This document shows positions 59,186 to 64,000 of a stretch of 64,000 nt of DNA, one piece after another. Position numbers and translations under genes: made by a program. Numbering within the stretch: position 1 is the first letter of the stretch; every line of letters starts with the position of its first letter. Source of the stretch: UBA2882 sp051877575 (GTDB lineage Bacteria > Bacillota > Clostridia > Lachnospirales > Lachnospiraceae); the NCBI GenBank assembly GCA_051877575.1, contig JBJEJA010000010.1, positions 66,680 through 130,679 on the forward strand, in the 5' to 3' direction. The notes under the pieces were generated by a model. The model was not told the DNA's origin. It saw only the letters and a list, made by a program, of their open reading frames with translations, and ran no database searches.

Positions 59186-60565
59186 ATGAAACTGAATCGG
59201 ATTATGATTGCAGCACCCGGAAGCGGAAGCGGTAAGACACTGCTTACCTGTGCACTGTTGAAGACATGCAAAGATATGGGACAAAAAGTGGTTTCCTATA
59301 AATGCGGTCCCGACTATATCGATCCTATGTTTCATCAAAAGGTACTGGGGATTCCTTCCAAAAATCTGGATACCTTTTTTACCGGAGAAGAAGAGACAAA
59401 AAGACTTTTCCTAAAAGACAGGACAGAAGAAGAATTTGCGGTTTTAGAAGGTGTCATGGGGCTGTATGACGGGTTGGGAGGAATCAGAAAAGAAGGATCT
59501 TCCTATCATCTTGCCGAGGTCACAAAGACTCCCATCATACTGGTGGTGGATACAAAAGGAATGGGACGTTCCGTGATCCCTTTAATCGCAGGATTTCTGA
59601 CTTATGATAAGCAACAACTGATCAAAGGTGTTATTCTTAACAGGATCACAAAATCCTTTTATGGCACCATAAAGCCTTTAGTAGAAGAAAAACTACATAT
59701 CAGTGTTTTGGGATATTTCCCGGAAGATCAGCAGTTTCATATGGGAAGCAGACATCTGGGACTTGTGATGCCGGATGAACAAAATAATATCAGACAACAA
59801 TTACAAATGGCATCGGAACAGTTCAAGAAGTCGGTTTCCGTTGATAGGATCATGCAGATTGCAGAAGAGGCAGAAAAAATAGAAGGCAGCATACAGATAC
59901 CGAGAGTTAGCATTGACTTACCAAAAGAGAAACGTCCTGTCATTGCGGTAGCTAAGGATGAATCCTTTTGCTTTTATTATGAGGATAATCTGGTGATGCT
60001 GCAGGAATACGGGGCGATTATAGAATTTTTTTCTCCGCTGCGTGACAAGAAATTGCCGGACGGATGCAGCGGGCTTCTGCTGGGAGGAGGATACCCGGAG
60101 TTGTATGCAGAGCAGCTTAGCGGGAACAAAACAATGCGCTCGGCAATCAGACAGGCGATAGAAAATGGCATGCCTGTCGTGGCGGAGTGCGGCGGTTTTA
60201 TGTATCTGCACTCTTTTATAAGGAATAAAGAAGGAAAAGCATATGCCATGGTGGGAACAATCCCGGCTGAATGCCGCGATAAAGGAAAGACGGTCCGATT
60301 CGGATATATTGAAATAGCAGAAAGACAAAGCTGCTTTCTGCCGGAAGGTGAGAGGATAAAAGGACATGAATTTCACTATTTTGACAGTGAAAACAACGGA
60401 AGTGATTGCCTGGCCATAAAACCGGTTACGGCAAAGAGTTATCCCTGTGTCATAACCGGAGAAAACCATTGGATGGGATTTCCCCATCTTTATTATCCCT
60501 CCAATCCCTTATTTGCCAAAAGTTTTGTAGAAAAAGCTGCAGGATATGCAGAAAGCAATCTCTGA
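59186..60565 (+). CDS. cbiA: Cobyrinate a,c-diamide synthase
   Basis: Glutamine-dependent amidation of the a and c side chains of cobyrinate. The 459 residues hold RIMIAAPGSGSGKTLLTCALLKTC (P-loop), VSYKCGPDYIDPMFH, EGVMGLYDGLGG and, in the C-terminal glutaminase domain, GLLLGGGYPELYAEQLS and VVAECGGFMYL with the nucleophile cysteine, then GHEFHYFD. AAAAGGAG at 59171-59178 fixes the ATG at 59186. It is the last gene of the plus-strand cobalamin operon and ends 5 bases before the convergent ECF gene; no terminator fits between. Confidence 0.95.
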   Translation: MKLNRIMIAAPGSGSGKTLLTCALLKTCKDMGQKVVSYKCGPDYIDPMFHQKVLGIPSKNLDTFFTGEEETKRLFLKDRTEEEFAVLEGVMGLYDGLGGIRKEGSSYHLAEVTKTPIILVVDTKGMGRSVIPLIAGFLTYDKQQLIKGVILNRITKSFYGTIKPLVEEKLHISVLGYFPEDQQFHMGSRHLGLVMPDEQNNIRQQLQMASEQFKKSVSVDRIMQIAEEAEKIEGSIQIPRVSIDLPKEKRPVIAVAKDESFCFYYEDNLVMLQEYGAIIEFFSPLRDKKLPDGCSGLLLGGGYPELYAEQLSGNKTMRSAIRQAIENGMPVVAECGGFMYLHSFIRNKEGKAYAMVGTIPAECRDKGKTVRFGYIEIAERQSCFLPEGERIKGHEFHYFDSENNGSDCLAIKPVTAKSYPCVITGENHWMGFPHLYYPSNPLFAKSFVEKAAGYAESNL

Positions 60566-60570
60566 TCATT

Positions 60571-61104
60571 TCAGGCAGCATCAGAATAGAGATTTTTGCT
60601 GATCACATTCAGCACATGATGCAGCGGTTTGAATAGGATCAGACATAATACAAAATTAGCCACGCAGTGTATAATGTCATAGGGAATACCTGCAATCCAC
60701 CAGGTAAATGCCATGGACCATCCGCCGATAAAAAGATAGGGAATGGCGCACAGCGCACCGAAAAACAGACCGAAGACGCCGGATAAAATGGCATAGGGCA
60801 GGGGAGCAGCGTATTTGCGGAAGCACCATGCCAGCAAAGCCAGCAGGGGCCAGACATATAAATACATGATCCACCAGATGCCGAAGCCATACAGGCAGCC
60901 TTCGATAAAAACGAAAGTGTAAATGGCATAAATGGTCTTTCTGCCGAAGAAAAGTGTATACAATATGATGAACAACGATACGACTTCTACGTTAGGTAGA
61001 AAGGATAAGGCCAGTTTGCCTGCTTCCAGCGTTGCGGTCATAACACCGATCAGTGCAATATCTTTAATTGTCAGTGCTTTACTATTCTGCGCTGTAGGTT
61101 TCAT
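60571..61104 (-). CDS. ECF transporter S component, probably for cobalamin
   Basis: A 177-residue integral membrane protein with about six hydrophobic segments (for example VSLFIILYTLFFGRKTIYAIYTFVFIEG and AILSGVFGLFFGALCAIPYLFIGG). It has the ECF S-component pattern ALIGVMTATLEAGKLALSFLPNVEVVS near its N terminus, the face that docks to the shared EcfT/A module. The A and T genes are not nearby, as usual for group II ECF systems. The upstream cobalamin riboswitch and the co-transcribed transcobalamin-like protein make a corrinoid (CbrT-like) the likely substrate. Its start overlaps the preceding gene by 23 bases and lacks a clear ribosome binding site, implying coupling. Confidence 0.85.
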   Translation of the reverse strand: MKPTAQNSKALTIKDIALIGVMTATLEAGKLALSFLPNVEVVSLFIILYTLFFGRKTIYAIYTFVFIEGCLYGFGIWWIMYLYVWPLLALLAWCFRKYAAPLPYAILSGVFGLFFGALCAIPYLFIGGWSMAFTWWIAGIPYDIIHCVANFVLCLILFKPLHHVLNVISKNLYSDAA

Positions 61105-61510
61105 ATACTAAAGAAAATTCATCGCCGTCATTTACAGGCTGGGAGTCTGCACCATACTGTCCGTATTCTCCGTTGACATAGATGCTCCAGTAAGCGCCGT
61201 CTTTGTCATAATCAGCGGTTAAACCGTTTACGGTTTCAATGAAAAGACCATATTCACTTTCACTGCCTTCGACAGTCAGTCCGTCAATTTCATCAAATAC
61301 TTCGGCAAGATATTCCGCATCCGTATCGGCATCATAAGCGGTTTCTGCACCGGTATCATCCACAACGGTAACGGTAACGGATTTTGCACCGGCTGTTGCT
61401 TTGGGTGAAAAGATCAGATACATTGCGGCAAAGATAACGATCAATGCAATTACAACGGCACTGATGATAATTAGTTTTTTGTTGCTTTTTTTGTTGGTTG
61501 TTTCACTCAT
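61082..61510 (-). CDS. Membrane-anchored transcobalamin-like (DUF4430) protein
   Basis: A 142-residue protein with one N-terminal membrane anchor (about residues 12-35, LIIISAVVIALIVIFAAMYLIF) and an external domain. The domain VTVTVVDDTGAETAYDADTDAEYLAEVFDEIDGLTVEGSESEYGLFIETVNGL followed by AYWSIYVNGEYGQYGADSQPVNDGDEFSLVYE matches DUF4430. That fold is related to the C-terminal domain of vertebrate transcobalamin and intrinsic factor. AGGAGG precedes the ATG. It is the first gene behind the minus-strand cobalamin riboswitch and overlaps the ECF S-component gene, so it may hand corrinoid to that transporter. Confidence 0.88.
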   Translation of the reverse strand: MSETTNKKSNKKLIIISAVVIALIVIFAAMYLIFSPKATAGAKSVTVTVVDDTGAETAYDADTDAEYLAEVFDEIDGLTVEGSESEYGLFIETVNGLTADYDKDGAYWSIYVNGEYGQYGADSQPVNDGDEFSLVYETYSAE

Positions 61511-61540
61511 TTTTTTTCCTCCTGTCAGTTAAACTGCAAT

Positions 61541-61567
61541 AAAAAATCCCTCTGCGATGCAGAAGGA
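61541..61567 (-). terminator. Terminator of the minus-strand riboswitch
   Basis: On the minus strand TCCTTCTGC and GCAGAGGGA form a stem with a 3-nt loop, followed by TTTTTT. It lies between the aptamer and the DUF4430 gene, the expected expression platform. Confidence 0.88.
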
Positions 61568-61616
61568 CCGGTGAGTAAAAACAGACGATAAAATACTGTC
61601 ATGTACTCAACCAATT

Positions 61617-61815
61617 CCTCGTGGCTGTGGTGTACGTAAATGCAGGCAGGTCTTCTGGCTTAATGATCACTACCGGATACCGTCTTCCCGTTTCCAGTGA
61701 CTGATTGGCATCCGATTCCCATATTACAGCGACGAGATCGCACAGGATTTGCACCTGTTTCCCTTTTCACCGGACGGGCGGTGGATATGCCCGTCTGACA
61801 CCTGTATTCTTTGAC
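61617..61815 (-). promoter_or_regulatory. Cobalamin riboswitch (minus strand)
   Basis: Second cobalamin aptamer. On the minus strand it reads GGTGTCAGACGGGC, then GGGAAACAGGTGCAAATCCTG, the GCGATCTCGTCGCTGTAA region, GGGAATCGGATGCC and the B12 box AAGCCAGAAGACCTGCCTGC (around 61640-61660). With the adjacent terminator it should repress the DUF4430/ECF pair when cobalamin is abundant. Confidence 0.95.
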
Positions 61816-61824
61816 ACTTAGGCA

Positions 61825-61853
61825 AGTGTAGCATAAAAATATGCGGAACGCAA
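61825..61853 (-). promoter_or_regulatory. Promoter of the DUF4430/ECF operon
   Basis: TTGCGT, 17-base spacer and TACACT on the minus strand, placing the transcript start a few bases before the aptamer. Confidence 0.7.
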
Positions 61854-61925
61854 ATTTTTTACTGTTTTTTTCGGATAATTCTGTTAATATCATATGGGAA
61901 CAAAACATTAAAGGAAATGATCGGA

Positions 61926-62336
61926 ATGGAATTATATGATTTCTTAAAACAAAGAGTACAGAAGGATGATGGTTTTATTAAATACAGCCATCTTACCTTT
62001 ACGGAATTGGGAAAGGGAAGTGCCAAAGCGGAAATAGCTGTGGATAAAGATCAGTTGAATCCCATGGGGACCGTTCACGGGGGATGCCTTTTCTCCATCT
62101 GTGATACGGTGGGCGGAACAGCAGCCATGACCCATGGAGTGGCGGTAACCACAACAACGGGAAATATTTCTTATTTGAATCCGGCCGCAGGCTGTGAGAA
62201 GCTGTATGCGGAAGCGGTGGAACTGAAAGCAGGGAGGACTTTGTACCGGTATGATGTTTATATCCGTGATGAACAGGGAACTCTGATCTGTAAAGCGGAT
62301 ATGGAATATTATAGATTGGACAAGCTACAATATTAA
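61926..62336 (+). CDS. PaaI-family hotdog thioesterase
   Basis: A protein of about 136 residues with the hotdog fold, hydrolysing acyl-CoA thioesters. The motif QLNPMGTVHGGCLFSICDTVGGTAAMTHG carries the HGG segment and the downstream Asp of the PaaI/acyl-CoA thioesterase group; TTTGNISYLNPAAG and EAVELKAGRTLYRYDVYIRDEQGTLICKADMEYY complete the fold. ATG codons at 61917 and 61926 are both possible; AAGGA at 61910-61914 is too close to the first and 11 bases from the second, so I prefer 61926. The physiological substrate is unknown. Confidence 0.88.
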   Translation: MELYDFLKQRVQKDDGFIKYSHLTFTELGKGSAKAEIAVDKDQLNPMGTVHGGCLFSICDTVGGTAAMTHGVAVTTTTGNISYLNPAAGCEKLYAEAVELKAGRTLYRYDVYIRDEQGTLICKADMEYYRLDKLQY

Positions 62337-62368
62337 TCCATAAAAAGCTGCGATATTAATCCATAAAA
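62323..62368 (+). repeat. 23-bp tandem duplication over the thioesterase stop codon
   Basis: Two copies (62323-62345 and 62346-62368) differing at two positions, sharing ATATTAATCCATAAAA. The first copy contains the thioesterase stop codon. Confidence 0.8.
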
Positions 62369-62445
62369 TGGGTATGGTCAAGTTGCAGGATTTTTCGTAT
62401 AATATCGATAATGTCTTTTGAAAAAAGTTTTGGAGGATCAAGATA

Positions 62446-63324
62446 ATGGAAAAAATCAGAATCATTACGGATTCGGCAAGTGATATTTCTTATGAAGATG
62501 AAAAAAATCTTAATATAAAAGTACTGCCTTTTCAGGTTGCTTTGGGAGATCAATCCTATATCAGCAGGGTGGATTTTGATAATGACGGCTTTTATGAACT
62601 AATGGCACAGTATGACGAGATACCCAAAACCTCCCAGATCACACCGTTTGAATTTCAGGAACTGTATCTGGAACAGGCAAAGGCAGGGTATACGGATATT
62701 ATCCTTGTGCTGATCAATTCGGAAGGCTCTTCCACTTATGCCAATTCTCTGATGGCAAAGGACATGTTTTATGATGAGCATCCGGAATATGAAGGGAAAT
62801 TTCATATTTATAATTTTGACGGGAAGGGTTATTCTGCCCTTTACGGGGCACCGGTTGTCAATGCCGCTAAAATGGTGCAGGAAGGAAGAACGGCGGAAGA
62901 GGTCACCGCTTATCTTACGGAAAAACTGGACAAGCGCAGGATTTATTTTGGCATGTATACTTTACGTTATGCGGGAAAATCCGGCAGGATTCCCAGTGCG
63001 GCCGCTTTTGTGGGCGACAGGCTGAATCTCAAGCCGATCATGAAAATATATGATAAGTATATTTCGACTGCAGCAAAGATCAGAGGGGAAGGAAAGCTGA
63101 TCGCCAAGATTGTGGACATGTGTCTTGCGGATATGGAGCCGGGAACGCCCTATGAGATCATTTACGGCAGTGATATGGATGCCAGAGAAGAAATGGAGAA
63201 CATGATGAGGGAGCGCGTCGGCTATGGCCCTGCGGGATATTATCAGATTGGCGCAGCGGTAGCGGCCAATGCAGGACCAAGAACCGTCGGACTTTCTTTT
63301 GAAATCAAGAAAGGTTGTCGTTAA
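62446..63324 (+). CDS. DegV family protein (fatty-acid binding)
   Basis: A 292-residue protein of the DegV/FakB group, which bind a fatty acid and, in characterised members, present it to the kinase FakA. The start RIITDSASDISYEDEKNLNIKVLPFQVALGDQSY and PKTSQITPFEFQELYLEQAKAGYTDIILVLINSEGSSTYANS are typical. So are LRYAGKSGRIPSAAAFVGDRLNLKPIMKI and the C-terminal AAVAANAGPRTVGLSFE. GGAGG precedes the ATG. No fakA is nearby. Its stop overlaps the convergent KtrA-like gene by 4 bases. Confidence 0.92.
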   Translation: MEKIRIITDSASDISYEDEKNLNIKVLPFQVALGDQSYISRVDFDNDGFYELMAQYDEIPKTSQITPFEFQELYLEQAKAGYTDIILVLINSEGSSTYANSLMAKDMFYDEHPEYEGKFHIYNFDGKGYSALYGAPVVNAAKMVQEGRTAEEVTAYLTEKLDKRRIYFGMYTLRYAGKSGRIPSAAAFVGDRLNLKPIMKIYDKYISTAAKIRGEGKLIAKIVDMCLADMEPGTPYEIIYGSDMDAREEMENMMRERVGYGPAGYYQIGAAVAANAGPRTVGLSFEIKKGCR

Positions 63325-63983
63325 TTATCGTCACCCATGCGGGCAGTCAGTCGGAATACATCGGAAGCTTTGCCGATGACAACGATATGGCTGCCTTCTT
63401 CAAAAATATGATTGCCGCCGGGCAGAGGATCGACCTTGGAACCGTTTTTGACGGCAATGATATTGATCTTGTAATTGCGGCGGACATCGACTGCTGCAAT
63501 GGTCTGTCCGATCCATTCCGGCAAAAGGGGAATTTCGAAAATGGAATATTCCGAAGTCAGCTCAATGTAATCAAAGATATTTGTGGCATTGTAGCGGACT
63601 GCCAGCTTTTCTGCAATCTCCCGTTCGGGATAAAATACTTCATCAGCACCGATCTTCTTTAAAAAATCAGCCTGTCTTTGTCGTTTCGCTTTGGAGATGA
63701 CACAGTTGGCACCCAGTTCTTTCAGGATCGAAGTGATTTCCAGGGATGCATAAAAATCTTCGCCGATTGCCACAAAGCAATAATCAAAGTTGTTGACGCC
63801 GATGGAGCGGAGTACGCCTTCGTTGGTACAGTCGCCGACAATGGAGTCCGGAAAGATGGGGGCAAGCTCCTGAATGATGTATTCATTTTTGTCGATGATC
63901 ATGACATCATTTCCCATTTCCTGCATTTTGGCTGCAAGGTGCCTTCCCAAAGTTCCCATTCCGATTACTAATATTGATTTCAT
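63321..63983 (-). CDS. KtrA/TrkA-family potassium channel regulator
   Basis: A 220-residue cytoplasmic gating subunit of a Ktr/Trk potassium uptake system. The N-terminal RCK/TrkA-N Rossmann domain has ILVIGMGTLGRHLAAKMQEMGNDVMIIDKNE (GxGxxG nucleotide-binding loop, acidic residue at the end of strand 2), then DCTNEGVLRSIGVNNFDYCFVAIGEDFYASLEI. The C-terminal TrkA-C domain holds EWIGQTIAAVDVRRNYKINIIAVKNG and GSHIVVIGKASDVFRL. GAGGAAA precedes the ATG at 63981-63983. The partner channel gene (ktrB/trkH) is not in the window. Confidence 0.93.
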   Translation of the reverse strand: MKSILVIGMGTLGRHLAAKMQEMGNDVMIIDKNEYIIQELAPIFPDSIVGDCTNEGVLRSIGVNNFDYCFVAIGEDFYASLEITSILKELGANCVISKAKRQRQADFLKKIGADEVFYPEREIAEKLAVRYNATNIFDYIELTSEYSIFEIPLLPEWIGQTIAAVDVRRNYKINIIAVKNGSKVDPLPGGNHIFEEGSHIVVIGKASDVFRLTARMGDDN

Positions 63984-64000
63984 TTCGTATTTCCTCTTCT

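Noticed and set aside
1..64000. Prophage, transposon or integrative element
   Set aside because: No integrase, transposase, phage structural or conjugation gene was recognised; the islands are metabolic or surface clusters.

Overview
The window looks like chromosomal DNA of a gut-type anaerobic Clostridia, most likely a Lachnospiraceae member. The inference rests on several features: class B sortases with xPKTG-anchored surface proteins, a CIRCE-controlled groESL pair, the anaerobic (cbi) cobalamin pathway, transcobalamin-like (DUF4430) and DUF5050 proteins, a YjfB-type small protein, and AGGAGG-like ribosome binding sites. No rRNA, tRNA, transposase, phage gene or CRISPR array was seen. One run of exactly 100 N (27970-28069) is a placeholder assembly gap inside a tandem repeat.

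Layout. 1-1957: the 5' end of pyrB (minus), a nitroreductase (minus), a small PH-like protein and a membrane protein. 1978-13728: thirteen co-directional genes with gaps of at most about 41 bp, running folC-folE-HD protein-folP-folBK (folate), a DUF5050 protein, pheA, ppx-ppk1 (polyphosphate), two HAD phosphatases and a small acidic protein. 13884-18463: a membrane-embedded LuxR-type regulator, a roughly 520-bp imperfect inverted repeat, a wall-anchored surface protein and its class B sortase. A shared motif (GAGAYATTTGT) sits at activator-like positions before both the regulator and the surface gene. 18400-25282: a PHP-HAD fusion, an ABC-F ATPase, an active-looking membrane GGDEF enzyme, YjfB, a degenerate GGDEF protein and a HAD phosphatase. 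25478-27690: CIRCE-groES-groEL-terminator. 27722-37370: a tandem repeat with the gap, a second class B sortase with a repetitive tail, and a 2647-residue adhesin with 16 SpaA/Cna-B-type modules. 37374-39817: a LysR regulator divergent from a MATE transporter.

39810-61853 is a cobalamin island. A promoter and cobalamin riboswitch with a downstream terminator precede about 20 kb of tightly packed genes. These are a lipoprotein form of the cobaltochelatase CbiK, a two-domain lipoprotein and a BtuF/BtuC/BtuD-like ABC importer, followed by cbiP, cobT, cobU, cobS, a second CobU-like gene, cobC, cbiB, cobD, cbiC, cbiD, cbiF, cbiG, cbiH, a cbiJ-cbiE-cbiT triple fusion and cbiA. Facing it on the minus strand, a second cobalamin riboswitch controls a membrane-anchored transcobalamin-like (DUF4430) protein and an ECF-type S component, probably a separate B12 uptake route. 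Synthesis and two import routes would thus all be repressed when B12 is plentiful. cbiL and the genes for precorrin-2 formation are not in this stretch.

The right edge holds a PaaI-type thioesterase, a DegV protein and a KtrA/TrkA potassium-channel regulator. The least explained items are the exported CbiK with its companion lipoprotein, the extended BtuD-like ATPase, the transcobalamin-like/ECF pair, the long inverted repeat with its motif-linked regulator, and the degenerate GGDEF protein.
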